Shown here piece by piece: positions 24,900 to 37,246 of a DNA stretch of 64,000 nt. The DNA lies in NCBI GenBank assembly GCA_045837725.1, contig JBEWZL010000257.1:288572-352571 (forward strand), written 5' to 3'. Below the pieces are notes generated by a model. It saw only the letters and a list, made by a program, of their open reading frames with translations. It searched no databases and was not told the DNA's origin. Made by a program: the position numbers and the translations under genes. Every line of letters begins with the position of its first letter. Within the stretch, counting starts at the first letter, position 1. This DNA comes from Vermamoeba vermiformis (Eukaryota > Tubulinea > Echinamoebida).

Positions 24900-26286
24900 T
24901 TATGACTGCTGAGTCGCTTTATCTTGCTCCGCTACGTCAATTGGATGCGGCGGAATTTTGATGGCTTTTTGTTTCTCGTACAATCTGTCGATGACGTACT
25001 CTTTCCACTTCTTATGATCCAATTGCGAGAAGTCGTCTTCGTACTTGGCAATCATGAGCAGATATTGCGTCAAGTAGAACAGTTCTTTGTCTTCTTCGTT
25101 CGTTGCGTCTTTGTACGGCTCGATCAACAAACCGTTGCTCGGATTCAGTTGGAAATTTGTAGCTTTATCGTCAATCTACATTTGAATGTGTAAATATATA
25201 GCTATTTATCCATATTAATATTATTTTTACTTACGTGGATGGTATTGTGAGGTCCGTAGCCTTCAAACTTCTTCCAAATGATTTTCAAAGGCTTAGCGCG
25301 TTCAGTAACAATTTTATCTTCAATTTTCTTAGAAATATGGATCATATGCGACCTATTAAGGGCTAATAAGGCGTTGTATTAGTTTCAAGACACGTTGTAG
25401 ATCCGGATTTACGTACACAAGCAGATCTTGTATTTCTCGTGCGATAGTACTCCCATATTCTCTAATTTCTTTTCAATAGCCTCTTGTGATGTTGCGGAGA
25501 ATATAACAAAGTCATAGTGGTCGTACAAAGTCATCTGAAATAAGTGGATGCGTTAAGAAATCGCGTAGCGAAAATAAATCAATTCGTAATTACCAAAAAT
25601 TCATGTAGATAAGGTCTAGCATATTCTATAAATAATATGTTAGTAATGACATTATTATTAGATTGTTTTCGTACCATCTTGATGTTTTGGATCTTTAATG
25701 CCATGCTGATCGAAGATAGTGTAGTCAATATCCAGCACTAAGCATCGTTTGTCTTGCGATGGCTGATTTAATTCGACCACTTCGTTCTAATGCAATATTA
25801 TAGCGTTAGCAACAAAGATTACAAATCGAGAATCTGATCGCAACACGTACATCCAATACTTTTTGAACCTTAGCTCGAATCGTCTCTTCAGTATCTTCCT
25901 CCTCCATAGTCATATCAGCTGGTTCTTCTATTATACGCGTATCTTTCTCAGGTTCTCGCTGGTCTTTCGTCGCTCCTACATCTTCAGCGCGATGTTCTTG
26001 ATCTTCCTCGCGCAATTTCTTTTCGACTTTAGAACCCTCATCAGTGCGACTCCTCTTCTTACTAGGTACATCGAGGTCCATCATATCTTCACTGCGAGCT
26101 CGTTTTGCGGTTTGATCGTCTTTACCTTCTTCATGCTCTTTTTTATCTCGCTTGATTATTTCGTCCTGAGCACAATATATTAGTATGCAATTATAAAATC
26201 ATAATAAATCGGATGTATCGCTAAATGAGCATTGTCAGTTCCCTAATTACCTTACGTAGCGGATCGTATCTCTCTTGGACGCTCAT
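24900..26286 (-). CDS. UBLCP1-like HAD (FCP1-type) phosphatase
   Basis: Seven exons: 26286-26251, 26165-25851, 25786-25675, 25625-25594, 25534-25417, 25362-25235, 25175-24900; 338 residues. About 115 charged residues precede a catalytic domain with the HAD motif LVLDIDYTIFD (DxDxT nucleophile), ARPYLHEFL, YDHYDFVIFSAT and the later acidic motif HIDDKATNF. NGLLIEPY and LTQYLLMIAK match UBLCP1, the nuclear phosphatase of 26S proteasome subunits. The amino-terminal ubiquitin-like domain of UBLCP1 is replaced by a KR/E-rich segment with possible nuclear signals (KKRSR). Phosphatase activity is expected; the proteasome link is inference. Confidence 0.85.
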
Positions 26287-26728
26287 TATGTCGTCGATAG
26301 TCGTGTGGTGTTGCCGTAGGTACGTTTAAAATAGTGGCAATAAAAGGACAGTAACGTGAGGAAAGATGCTGGGCGCAAATACAAAAGAAATTTGCAAGGA
26401 AATTCAAAATTAAATTTTAAAAATATTATTTCAGCTTGTTGAGGCAATTTCTCTTTGCTTACAGGCTAATCGATGCATAATTAAAATAATAAAAATTAAT
26501 ATAACTGAAATACAGGACATTGGAATTAATTTAGAACGGATGGGATAAAATTTTGTCTTACAATTGCATCCTACACTATATTTTTGCCATCTTCCGAAAT
26601 AAATTAATATTTTCTTCCCATTTGTGTTGCTTTTCAAGGCCGTATCAATTACTAACAGATTTTTCGCGCACTTATTTTTATTTGACCGTTGCAAGCAGCA
26701 ACAACTACGCTATTAAACTCCGCTAGTG
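26287..26728. other. Intergenic region
   Basis: AT-rich spacer. An 87-codon minus-strand frame (26694-26431) ends in a hydrophobic stretch but has poor composition and no homologue I recognise; not called. Confidence 0.5.
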
Positions 26729-27349
26729 TTACTTAAGGACATACATATTGTCACCAGGCATAGTACCGACAGTAAAATCGAAAATAAAACCACCATCAAT
26801 GAGAGGAAGCAAAAATTGTTTGAATGCGTCGTGCTGAGGGTCGAAGGGACTGAAGAACGGTCGACCAACGTAGTAATTGCGATCAGATACATTACTGAAG
26901 GTAACAATATAACCCTGCATTTACGGTTAGCGATCTGATCGAAAAAATACCAAAGCAATAATTTTAAATATTCCAGATAATCGTTTAAAATAATCGTTAA
27001 GGCAAATATATACCTGAGTCATTTTTTGATCGAGTCCTTCGGGGCTATTAGCAACTCCAGCGACTAACGACAAGATGTAGGGTTTGCCAGTGTTGGGATT
27101 GACGCACAAGTGTTTTAACGCCAAGAATCGCTTCATTACCTCGCGTTGTACATCTTCTGTCGTATTTGCAGGGAAACGAAGGAATACGGTGTGCTAAATC
27201 AATTGAAATGTCATTAGATCGCGTAAGTAAATTTTTCTTTGCATTAGATCTGATGGTAATACGCTTACCTTAATCAAACCGTCTTCGCTTTGAGCTTTAA
27301 TTACGGTAACTGCCGCTAATACACAAATCAAAAAGACTACAAACTTCAT
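26729..27349 (-). CDS. Secreted stress-responsive A/B-barrel (Dabb) protein 1
   Basis: Three exons: 27349-27269, 27193-27014, 26914-26729; 148 residues. Signal peptide MKFVVFLICVLAAVTVIKA, then IKHTVFLRFP, SLVAGVANSPEG, TQGYIVTFSN and GFIFDFTVG, which follow the ferredoxin-like Dabb fold (dimeric alpha/beta barrel). Family members act in stress responses or as small enzymes (for example olivetolic acid cyclase); a secreted form is unusual. The tandem copy lies 355 bp away on the same strand. Confidence 0.85.
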
Positions 27350-27704
27350 TTGCTAACGAATGATGTCGATCGGATCTGTTGCTTACGATGGACCACAATA
27401 ATATCTTTTAACGCTATTTATATTTTTGTTCTGCGAATAGCGCACGGAATGTTCGGTATAAAAGTCATGTGTCAAGATCGGGACCTGAACTCAATTATTG
27501 GTCAGTCGAGTCCTTACAGAGCTACTTTTCCGCATATCTTTCATTGATAATGATTGCAAGGCAGGATTAGTCCTTATATATTAAAGAAATATAGCACGCT
27601 ATTTCCGAGGCAAAGGCGTACAAAGCTATTGCATTTTTTTATTCTGGCTTACGTGCAGTGAATTATACTACTACAACCTAATATAGTGCACGACTTATTA
27701 TGTT
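27350..27704. other. Intergenic region between Dabb copies
   Basis: Upstream region of copy 1 and downstream region of copy 2. No gene or repeat recognised. Confidence 0.6.
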
Positions 27705-28303
27705 CTATTTATCACCAGGCATAGTACCAACAGTAAAATCAAATACGAAGGCACCGCCTGCATCCAGAAGCGGACCAACAAACTTCTTGAATGCGTCGTG
27801 GTGAGGGTCGTATGGCTTGAAGAACGGCTGACCGACGTAGTAATTGCGATCAGATACACTATTGAAGGTAACAATGTAGCCCTAACAGAGAGTCAGATCC
27901 GAAAAATATCAAATTAATTTTGTTAAAATTACAGAATAGTCCAAAATTAATCTATAATGATGTCAATACCTGGGTCATATTTTGATCAGCTCCTTCGGGA
28001 CTATTTGCAACTCCAGCAACTAATGACAAGATGTAGGGCTCACCGGTGTTGGGATCGACGCACAAGTCCTTCAAAGCCAAGAATCGCTTCATTACCTCGC
28101 GTTGTACATCTTCTGTCGTGTTAGGCTTGAAACGGAAGAACACGGTATGCTGAGTTGGTTGAGGTAAGTCAGATCAGCTCGATCGAGAGTATCGTATTGG
28201 CGGATCATTTTATCTCGCTTACTTTTACCAATCCATCTTCGCTTTGAGCCTTAAGCATGGTAATTATCGCTAGTACACAAATTAAAAAGACAAAAAATTT
28301 CAT
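27705..28303 (-). CDS. Secreted stress-responsive A/B-barrel (Dabb) protein 2
   Basis: Exons 28303-28223, 28149-27970 and 27881-27705, same phases as copy 1; 145 residues. Signal peptide MKFFVFLICVLAIITM. The core (VQREVMKRFLALK, YILSLVAGVANSPEG) is nearly identical to copy 1, with changes mainly at the carboxyl end and the signal peptide. A recent tandem duplicate that keeps its full frame, so probably functional. Confidence 0.85.
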
Positions 28304-28612
28304 TCGTTTTCTTTTTGTTGCTTAGCACTCTCCTTTAGTGGTGTTTTCGATAATTTTTTTCTTCTATTTATTGCTGGTTGCGTAAAATATTATTGTGCAG
28401 ATAAATGCCTAGAAGGTTCTTTGCTCAATTCGTTGAATTGTCACTTAACTTTAAGACCTTACGACCAGCTGGCCGTACATATTGCCCTCTCTTAATATGT
28501 CGTGCAATGTGGGTTTATCCCGACAACTGTTTCTAACGGTTACAAGGAGTAAACTTCCAGCCGTTTTCCGCTGAGTATTTATTTTCATTCTGACAACGAA
28601 AGCAACATTAAT
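28304..28612. other. Divergent intergenic region
   Basis: Shared upstream region of Dabb copy 2 (minus) and the EGF gene (plus). No motif stands out. Confidence 0.5.
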
Positions 28613-30091
28613 ATGACGTATTTGGCTTGGCGTAAGTCATTTTTGATATTTTTGGCATTCCTAGCGACAGTAACTGCGGATGCCTGCCCTACGAACGACG
28701 GATCTTGGTCCGAGATAGGTGCGGTTGAAAATCCTACCGGAACAATTACCTTCGACGACTTGGGCTTTAGTGCCTCTTTAGGCTGGAATTCTGCCGGTGG
28801 AAATCCACTTGTAGCGTACCAGGCAGGAGGCAGGACCGCTTCGATCTCCAGCGCAGGAATGGTCTACAGTGGGTTAAGCGTGACCACAAATAAAAATAAA
28901 TGGGATGGACAACAAAATTGGTTCGATGGCGGAGGTATGCCTGGCTATTATTGGGTGATCTTCGACTCCGCTCAAAATTACGGTGAGCTGGTCTTCGACG
29001 TTCCCGTGGCAATGGTTAGCGCTAGAAATATGGGGGATGCTAATACATTTGCAACTACTCGTATGGAGGCTTTTGACGAGCAAGACAATTTAATCGGATG
29101 CGTTACAAATATTGGTGAAAATAGCGGAACGAACGTTTTTATGTATCGTGGCATTAGTACAAGCTCTCCAATTAAGAAAGTTAGATTTTATGCTTCACAA
29201 TTGCTTGACGACATTTTATTTGGTAGTAATGTGCAATTTAAATATTTTATTTTGCTTACAAGTTATTTGTTCAGCGGATGTTGCATGCAACGTCGACTCT
29301 TGCTACAATAATTCATGGTGCTTTAATGATTCTCCGAATAACGGCTCTGTCTCTTGTGTTTGCAAGAATGGTTACGAATTTGACGGATTTACTTGTGTTG
29401 GTAAGTTCAACAAGCACTGCATGAAGAATAATAGAATACTGATAATTAATGTCCTTAATATTAGACCTAAACGAATGCAAGTTAAATCCTTGTCCACCCA
29501 ACGCATTCTGCACCAATCTTGAATACGCGTACGGCTCATTCAACTGCACGTGCAATGAGGGCTTCACCGGCGATGGTAACACTTGCACTGGTACGTCAGC
29601 TATGCTTGTCATACGATATCGTAGTTGTGCTAAACCTTCTCACTACGGTCAGACATCAACGAGTGCGACAACAATCCGTGCAGTCCACTCGCGAACTGCA
29701 CCAACACTCCTGGGTCGTTCAACTGCACGTGCACTGATGGCTACGAAGGTGACGGCCTCACATGCACAGGTAACGTGTCGCTGACTTGACACCAAGCACC
29801 ACCGTATCGCTGACACAACACTTTGCTCTCGCAGACAAGAATGAATGTGCCACCAATCCGTGCGATGTGAATGCGAGCTGCACCAACACTGAAGGCTCGT
29901 TCACGTGTGCGTGCAATGACGGCTACACTGGTGATGGCAACACGTGCACTAAGATCGAGGCACCAACTGCTCCAGTGGCAGCTCCTACACGGACACCTAT
30001 TGGAAGCAAAGTATCCTCAGCGTCGTGTATTAACATCGCGATGATGTTTGGAACTATAGCGATACTCATTAATACGGCCCTGTTCATCTGA
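28613..30091 (+). CDS. EGF-repeat surface protein, copy 1
   Basis: Five exons: 28613-29222, 29275-29400, 29465-29590, 29653-29769, 29835-30091; 411 residues. A signal peptide (to about 24) leads into a Gly/aromatic-rich beta-sandwich-like domain (about 30-200; [23 protein letters not shown]). Four EGF-like modules follow, each on its own phase-1 exon; those with (D/N)xNEC and CxCxxGYxGDG look calcium-binding. The Thr/Pro-rich stalk and hydrophobic end ([18 protein letters not shown]) fit a GPI anchor. Likely an adhesion or recognition protein. The 3' exons are almost identical to the copy at 34 kb. Confidence 0.88.
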
Positions 30092-30286
30092 TTGTATAAA
30101 TGTCTTTCATTCTCTCAAGGGCGCATGTAATATGAACACTTTACTATGCTTCATTGAGGGCGTTGCAATTAAAATATTCAAAATTGCATTAGATTTGAAA
30201 GCGGAATCTTTACGGTACGAATAATAGATCGGTTAGTAGTAAAAAATTAGTTTATTTTTTTTTATTTATTTATTTACAAAGCGAGT

Positions 30287-30682
30287 TTAACGATCCGGTG
30301 GACATCCGCACATCGGATATTGAATGGTAGCCAATAATGGAGGTGAGTCGCTCAGCAAACTAATTGACTGGCAGTTTTTGTAGCAACCACCAAAAGGCGC
30401 ATCGTCCCATCTGAAGCTAAATCCTTGGCGAGTGATGAGTTCAGTCAAGCGACCGTCGTAGTAGTCAACGCCATCATTATAGGTAGCGGCGAACTTCACG
30501 TATCCTTCGTCATCCGTGTGAATAATTTTTATCAGATTCGAATCCGTTGTAGGAAATGTGATTGTAATGTTGTACCAGCCTTTGCCCATCTGAGTGCTGG
30601 CGAAAATGGGATCGCGATCGCAACTGACCAATATTATGGAAGCGAATACTGCTAGTACTAAAATAAATAGCTTCGTCGTCAT
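30287..30682 (-). CDS. Small secreted protein, unknown family
   Basis: Single exon, 131 residues, ATG at 30680-30682. Signal peptide MTTKLFILVLAVFASIILVS is followed by DRDPIFASTQMGKGWYNIT. It has five cysteines in the mature part (C-x3-C and, near the end, CGC). No intron, unlike its neighbours. No family recognised; a short extracellular beta-rich protein is likely. Confidence 0.65.
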   Translation of the reverse strand: MTTKLFILVLAVFASIILVSCDRDPIFASTQMGKGWYNITITFPTTDSNLIKIIHTDDEGYVKFAATYNDGVDYYDGRLTELITRQGFSFRWDDAPFGGCYKNCQSISLLSDSPPLLATIQYPMCGCPPDR

Positions 30683-31190
30683 CTTCGTATGTAACGTAAT
30701 TATAAAACGTTGAATAATCGTTGTCTTGGTCGCGACTTTATTTAAAGCTAGGTACACGTGGCTTCGTGAAGAAAAAATGTACCAAAAATAGTTTACTCGA
30801 AGGTTCTGGTAACGGTAGAAAATTCGCTTGCAGTTTTCCTCAACTCCATTTTTTGGGCATCCGACAGGAAACAAATTTAGCTGGCATGGTAATTTATACA
30901 TACATATTTATTTATTTATTGCCAAATGAAGCGCTGTCATGCGCGTTGCTCAACCTGACATTAAAAGATCTGCTAAGTTGCAGTCAGTACATTATTCAAG
31001 AGGCTAACAAATCAACGGAAATTATCCTCAGCGTCGTGCCTTAATATCGCGATGATGTTTGGAACAATGACGATACTCATTATTACGGTCTGTTCGTCGT
31101 ATTGTAAATGTCTGTCACATCCGTGTCTCTAATTAACCAACGGCGCACATATTCGAAGTAATACGAACACATATTACTATGAACATATAT
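30683..31190. other. Spacer containing a decayed copy of an EGF-gene 3' end
   Basis: Positions about 31019-31150 match the last codons and 3' flank of EGF copy 1 (about 30007-30130), with scattered substitutions. The rest of the spacer shows nothing clear; a plus frame at 30721-31044 looks like chance. Confidence 0.6.
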
Positions 31191-33187
31191 TTACTCTTGC
31201 GACAGTTCGACCATCGGAACAGCTTGCGCGCCAGTGATGGAAGAAGTCTTGGGTGTTTCAGGCGTAGCATTGCTCTTCGGCTTCATTGAGGGCGTTACAA
31301 ATGCGAGTACTTTGATCAAACTGACGGTAATCATCACCAAAAAGAATAAGAAGTTGAATACGAAGTACGGCCAGGGTATGAAGTACACCGGCGTAAATAG
31401 CATGATGAGCAGCACGCAGTAAACTAGTTCGAAACTCGCGCTGATCATGAGCTGTTGGACTGCCTAAACAATACAATTATGAATTAATTTCTTGGAATAA
31501 TTATTAAATAATTGAATAATTAATTCTTTACCTTGAATTTGCTTGAATTATTCATCACTCGTTCAACGTCTTTGTTTCTTAGCGTCGCCATAATCGTGCG
31601 TCCGTAGTGTAAGAAGAATATAGACGTCAATAATGAACTAACTACGTATAGTACTGAGCCAAGGGCAGCAAACAAAGTGACGGGTCCGATCGCGAGTCCG
31701 CGCAGCACAGCAGCGACAATTTCGATCGTGAATTGGATGACGACGAGCACTATGAATGGTACCTTCATCTTGGACAAGAAGGTAATGACTCTCGTTTGCT
31801 TCGACGATAGCAGCTCCTTCCTGAATGATTCAAAAATTAGCGAATCCGGTTCGCATCGAGTAAAGGTTGGCTAAGTACCAGTATAATGTTATCAATAACG
31901 ACGTGATTGCTACGACTGGCCATGATATCGTAAATAAAATATTCTGTGGCACGTTCGAGAAAATACGTTGTGCATAGAGCGGATCTACTGCGGCCCAAAT
32001 TCCTCTTTCTATGCCAGAGTAAGAGCATTAATATACGACCGACTATATATGAGTATATATCCTGTTACCTAAATTTGCAAATAACTCGATCCACAGAACG
32101 ATTTGTGGGATGGATGCGGTTGGTCCGGAATGACGAAGAAACATCTGAATAGAGTGTCAAAAGCGCTTATATAAATTATATTATACCTACAACTAACTTA
32201 TACATCGCTAGTCCTGCGACAGCGAATGCATAGCCACCAACTACAACGCTAAACGGAATCATTACTTTTGCGTCGTAAAGCTCAGCCCAAGCATTTGGAT
32301 CTGCTCATCAAATAAGCATTTAACTCAACAAATATCATATATTGATATCTTCATACCATTCCATCCTATTTCAATTATTACAGTACGATTAGGAGCGTCG
32401 CTAGCGAGGTAGTCTCGGATCGGCTTGATTTCTCTGAAAGACGAGTCCCAAACAGGTATTTTGATGTCAGAACGGTCTGTGCCGTCAAAAGTATACTCAA
32501 TGGCACCAGCTACCGCTATAAATAATAATACGTCACATGTTAGAAGGAGATTGGAATAATGTGATGCACAAATCATTTTGACGTAAACGTGTGTAGTATA
32601 CGCGAGTTAGGTATCAACTTACGGGAGGCAATTGTGCAACTGATCCAACCACTAATTCCTGGAAAATTATTCAAGCCGCGGCGAATAATCGTTTCAATGC
32701 TGGCGTGATCCGGATTAGACAAAGAATGTAAACTTGGGACGCATATTATTGCGATTATAAGCGAAATCATACCTGCCCGTCTCATCTTCAATGCAGCCGA
32801 GCATTATTGTGCCTTCATATGGCCCACTTGCGGCAAAACTGCCGGTCAAGCGCATAATCAACGGCCTATCTTGTGATCTAAACGCAATCTTCAATTATTA
32901 TTTTATAAGTATAATATATTATTCTTATTTATGTTTGAGTAAATACGATTGATAATTAACGAATTCTTTCGGATCGCGATTTTGATTTTGATTTTTAAAA
33001 GTCACGTAATTGATTTTTTGCTTGAAAATAATATTAATAATACTTACGTATTAGTAGGATAAGACCGTAGCCATGGACTGTTGTAATAGCCCGAGAGTTC
33101 CGGCGGATAGAGCACAACGAATGCGCAGCACTGCTGGATCAACACTACACTCGCCGCGAACAATAAAGGAATGACGTAAGCTCCCAT
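31191..33187 (-). CDS. Seven-helix membrane protein with N-terminal ectodomain
   Basis: Nine exons: 33187-33048, 32877-32773, 32699-32623, 32515-32357, 32300-32191, 32144-32069, 32008-31879, 31820-31532, 31463-31191; 452 residues. A signal-like start and an ectodomain of about 170 residues with cysteines and N-glycosylation sites precede seven hydrophobic helices, the first at VMIPFSVVVVGGYAFAVAG and the last at FNFLFFLVMITVSLIKVLAF. The tail is Ser/Thr/Pro-rich. The layout is that of a receptor-like 7TM protein, but no GPCR family signature was recognised. Donors before exon 6 (GTAGGT) and the exon 6 frame were picked to keep helix 2 intact. Confidence 0.75.
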
Positions 33188-33983
33188 TTGAACGACTAGA
33201 TGTGGTATATATATATGCGCCCGTGTGCTAGTTAAACCTCACATGATTCTTCGTGACAAAAGTCGACAGCAGACGCACGTGCACAAAATATACCGCGCAA
33301 GGCTGATTGAATTATTCTGTGGCATTAAATTAATTGTTAGCACGGCTAATTAAATATTAATACTATTAACTACGTGATTGAAGATCAAGTTACAAAACAG
33401 AAAAATTATCTTATAGTGCATGAATACGTTGCGTATTGATATTAAATACGAAAAGGTAATTAATATTAATCACACTAGTATTATTATTCTAACTCCGTAC
33501 CGGATTCAGTGCGTGCAAGAGCGGCTTTGGTGCGAAGTGTTGGCTTCATAAACAAATATTTGACTTGCGCAATCCATGGTACATTCAATAGGCCTCAGCT
33601 AGCACGTAAGTTGATACTAATTATTGGCAGATATTTAAAAGTAAAAGCCGCCAGAATTTGGATTTAGCTAAAAAGATATTATTAGTATTTTAAATTAGGC
33701 AAAAATTAATTAAAATTAACTACCAGAGTATATACTATTAATGGTACTATAGTCCTTAATTTTTCACTTGGGAAGGTTCATCTGGTCCAGCGGACAGACC
33801 TAATTTGCGCCGGGAACGTAGTCCTGCCTCGTTGACAGGACGAATATGGTACCTGATAGGAATAGCTAGCTAAAGACTCACATATCTGGCCTGTATCTCG
33901 CAAGCATGAGAAGTAAGGATTGAAAATTTAATTTTTTATAATTTTTTTTTAACCGTTAACACAAGCACAGTTAATTTTCAAAC
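33188..33983. other. Intergenic region, 0.8 kb
   Basis: Divergent spacer, AT-rich. A GC-richer patch at about 33775-33860 contains a small inverted repeat (GTCCTG / CAGGAC). No tRNA fold or coding frame seen. Confidence 0.5.
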
Positions 33984-35443
33984 ATGGCTAATTTGGTTAT
34001 GAATATTACGCTAATATTCTCGTTGGCTTTGCTAGTCTCAACAGTCACCGCTGCATGCAAACCAAACGATGATTCTTGGATTTTGATGGATGCACCCGTT
34101 GGTGGCACGCCAACAGGCTCCTTTGATTTCGATAATTTAGGATTCTCCATTAGAACCCCTTGGTCTTATTTTGACTCTCCTCTCGCCGTTTACAACGACG
34201 GCGCCGGCCAAGTTGCGTATATAGGTGGAGCTACTGGTAACTTGTACAACTACATCTTTCAAGCGTCTGGCGGTAGCACGTGGGACGGAGGAGCAGTATG
34301 GGACGGATTTGGCGACAAGCCTGGCTATTATTGGCTGACGAATGATCCGGACAATACTTGCTATTTGAGCTTTGTAAATCCCGTTGCAATAGTTACATTG
34401 CGAGCCCAAGGCGATGCAAATGCTGCCAGCATTAACACTATTGAAGCGTATGATGTTAATGACACTTTAATTGCATGCTATAGCGACATCAACGAAAGAG
34501 GCGGAACGAATCGTTATTTTGATCTCGGATTTCGGACCAGCATTCCTATGAAAAAGCTGGTATTTAAGGGCATTATATCTATGGATAACTTTCAGTTTTG
34601 TACGTTAATAGCTCACTTTTTTAGACCCATATTATTAATCTGTGCTTCTTTAAAGCCGATCCGTTGTGCCAGCCTGACTCGTGCGACACTAACGCCTGGT
34701 GCTTCAACAACCTTGCTAACAGCGGAGTCATGTGTTCGTGCAAGACCGGCTATAGTGGCGAAGGATCTGTGGGCACCTGCACTGGTAAGTTTTCAATGGA
34801 GATAAAAGTGGTGATAGTTGTTAAAATATCAATGCGGTGCAGACAAGAACGAGTGCGACCTCTCGGTTTGTGCTGCCCACGCGACCTGCACGAACTTGCC
34901 AGGCACATATAACTGTACGTGCAATGAAGGCTACGAAGGTGACGGCTTCACCAACTGCACTGGTACGTTACAGACACCACTGAACGAGCATTGTTTGACA
35001 CTGCACCTCTTAGACATCAACGAGTGCGACATAGGGCTGTGCAGTCCGAATGCAGTGTGCGTCAACTACGAGCCCGGCTTCAACTGCACGTGCAATGATG
35101 GCTACGAAGGTGACGGCCTCACATGCACAGGTAACGTGTCGCTGACTTGACACCAAGCACCACCGCATCGCTGACACAACACTTTGCTCTCGCAGACAAG
35201 AATGAATGTGCCACCAATCCGTGCGATGTGAATGCGAGCTGCACCAACACTGAAGGCTCGTTCACGTGTGCGTGCAATGACGGCTACACTGGTGATGGCA
35301 ACACGTGCACTAAGATCGAGACACCAACTGCTCCAACAGCGGCTCCTACATCTAGCCCCAAGGGCAAGGTTTCATCAGCTGACCGACCCTCTTCGCTCTG
35401 TGAAATAGCGTTGTCGGTGGTCGCAGTTATCTTAATGTTATAA
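33984..35443 (+). CDS. EGF-repeat surface protein, copy 2
   Basis: Five exons: 33984-34599, 34656-34784, 34843-34962, 35014-35130, 35196-35443; 409 residues. Same plan as copy 1: signal peptide, beta-sandwich-like domain (SFDFDNLGFSIRTPW, GYYWLTNDPD), four EGF-like modules, Thr/Pro stalk, hydrophobic carboxyl end. The 5' half is clearly diverged from copy 1, while exon 4, intron 4 and exon 5 are nearly identical to it, which suggests gene conversion of the 3' part. Confidence 0.88.
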
Positions 35444-35525
35444 ACAGATGCAGAGTCTTTTAGCTTGCGATGATAGACCACACGAACAAACGCTACCGCT
35501 AAAACATTTACTAAACGCTAATTCA

Positions 35526-36984
35526 TCAATCTAATGGGTTGACCTTCAAGTGGTAAGAGCGCATCACCGCGAGTGCTTGCCTCGGTCCCATGTGCGGTGG
35601 ACTGACGATGAGGTAGGCTGGCTCCGAGTACGAGGGTCGAAATTTCTGTCGAAAGGATAGGATGGCATTCTGCCACGCGAATCTGTTGATCATCTTGAAG
35701 ACTCCGCGAATGACTACGTATTAGTCGGTTAGTATTAGCGTAGTCTATTGTCAATTAAGTGCGCACCATATTCTTCGACCATAGCAAATCCCCGAATGTC
35801 TCCGAATTCACTTGACGGCGAAGGTCCGAATGAAATGTAAGTGCAGCCTTCTTTGCCTAGTGAAGTGAATGTTTCGTCGATTAACAATTCGGTCGTTCCT
35901 TTAGTAATTAGAAATTATTAATTATTAGCGCACGCGATATTTTAGAATTTAAGGATATTTCCTACCTTTCGGAGCATGCGGGATCTGCAGCAGATGCTCC
36001 ACTAGGTAGCCGTTCTTTCCTTTTAACGATACTAATGAAGTGATTGCGATGACCTTGCCGTGCTGAGAAACGTAAAAGAGACGTGACCGAGGCTTGAACA
36101 ACTGGATGTCGCAGAGATAAAATTGTATACCTCGTCTATTCTGATTCCACGCATCAGCGACCTATACAGAATTACAATGTTAATTGCTTGTAATTTCCCT
36201 TTATAGCTATAGCTCTCACTTGGATAATTTGGTTTTGCAATTCGAGGTCTGGATGCGTATCGAATTTGTGCTCCCCTACTATCAAGCCATCTTTTCGGGC
36301 CTTGACAATGTTTCGTTTCAGATCTGCAGTCAATTTCAGCAATTATTGTGAATTTTTCTCCGTAAATCACAGTCAAATTTTGAAACTCGTGATGGTACCT
36401 TTTGCGATCGCTCTATACTCGCTTGGATTGAATATTAAGTCCTTTCCGTAGTTCAGAATGCCACAATTTCCGCTTTTCAAAGCTAAGTTCGCGAATTCGG
36501 GGCTTGCTGTGGCAAAGAGCATGTCCGCTCCTTTCTTTCTGCAAAACTCTTTGAATCTCTCCAATAATGCACCTTGATGTGAATCACACATCGGATCTCC
36601 AAAGGCTACAACGCATCCCAAATTTTCCTGATCCATTCGTAAGTTTCAGCACCTTATTAAATAATTATGTCAATTATTATTAGAACTTACACGATATGCG
36701 ATGCATCCTTCGATGCCTTCTACGCGGAAAAGGCTTGTGAGCGGATCCAGAAGGCAATTGGACACTGTACCGCCAAATTTGTCCGTCCAATCGGTTAGAG
36801 TGTTGACCGAAAGCCCTTGTTTATCTTCTCCTCGTAGTATAGCGGCTCTATTCTCTGAGAACACTATGGACGGAGCGGACTTTCCGTTCGTCTTCTTGCT
36901 TTCGAGAATTAAGGCCATTAATAGCATTACAAACTTGCGAATCCATTCGTAAAACTTTAAAACGACAATATTCCGTGTTAACAT
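35526..36984 (-). CDS. DUF2156 / LPG_synthase_C-like protein
   Basis: Six exons: 36984-36691, 36627-36399, 36323-36221, 36161-35966, 35899-35767, 35701-35526; 376 residues. A short hydrophobic segment near residue 20 may anchor it. CVVAFGDPMCD with FKEFCRKKGADMLF, then NIVKARKDGL, FYVSQHGKVIAITSL, and the closing FAWQNAILSFRQKFRP follow the GNAT-like carboxyl domain of lysyl-phosphatidylglycerol synthases (DUF2156). Bacterial relatives move an amino acid from tRNA to a lipid or peptide; in eukaryotes the role is unclear. It lies 262 bp downstream of the viperin gene on the same strand. Confidence 0.72.
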
Positions 36985-37246
36985 GGTGACTAAATTAAAT
37001 TGAAAGGAGTATACCCTCAGAGCCGGTCCACCTTGATCAAAGGCAAGAAAGCTCGGTGAAAACCTGCAGAAATGAAGTAAAGATTGCGAATCAAAATTAT
37101 CCTAAGATGTAACATTACCTGCTTTTTAATCATGGTTAGTGCACCGAGAATGAATTAATCGAGGCACGATTGCGAAAATTTATTGTAACAATTTCTGACA
37201 AATTGTGAAATGATACCTGAACTCCGTAACTGGTCAAAGATCTTGA

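Noticed and set aside
33775-33860. tRNA or small structured RNA in a GC-rich patch
   Set aside because: No tRNA arms or A/B boxes; only one 6-bp stem.
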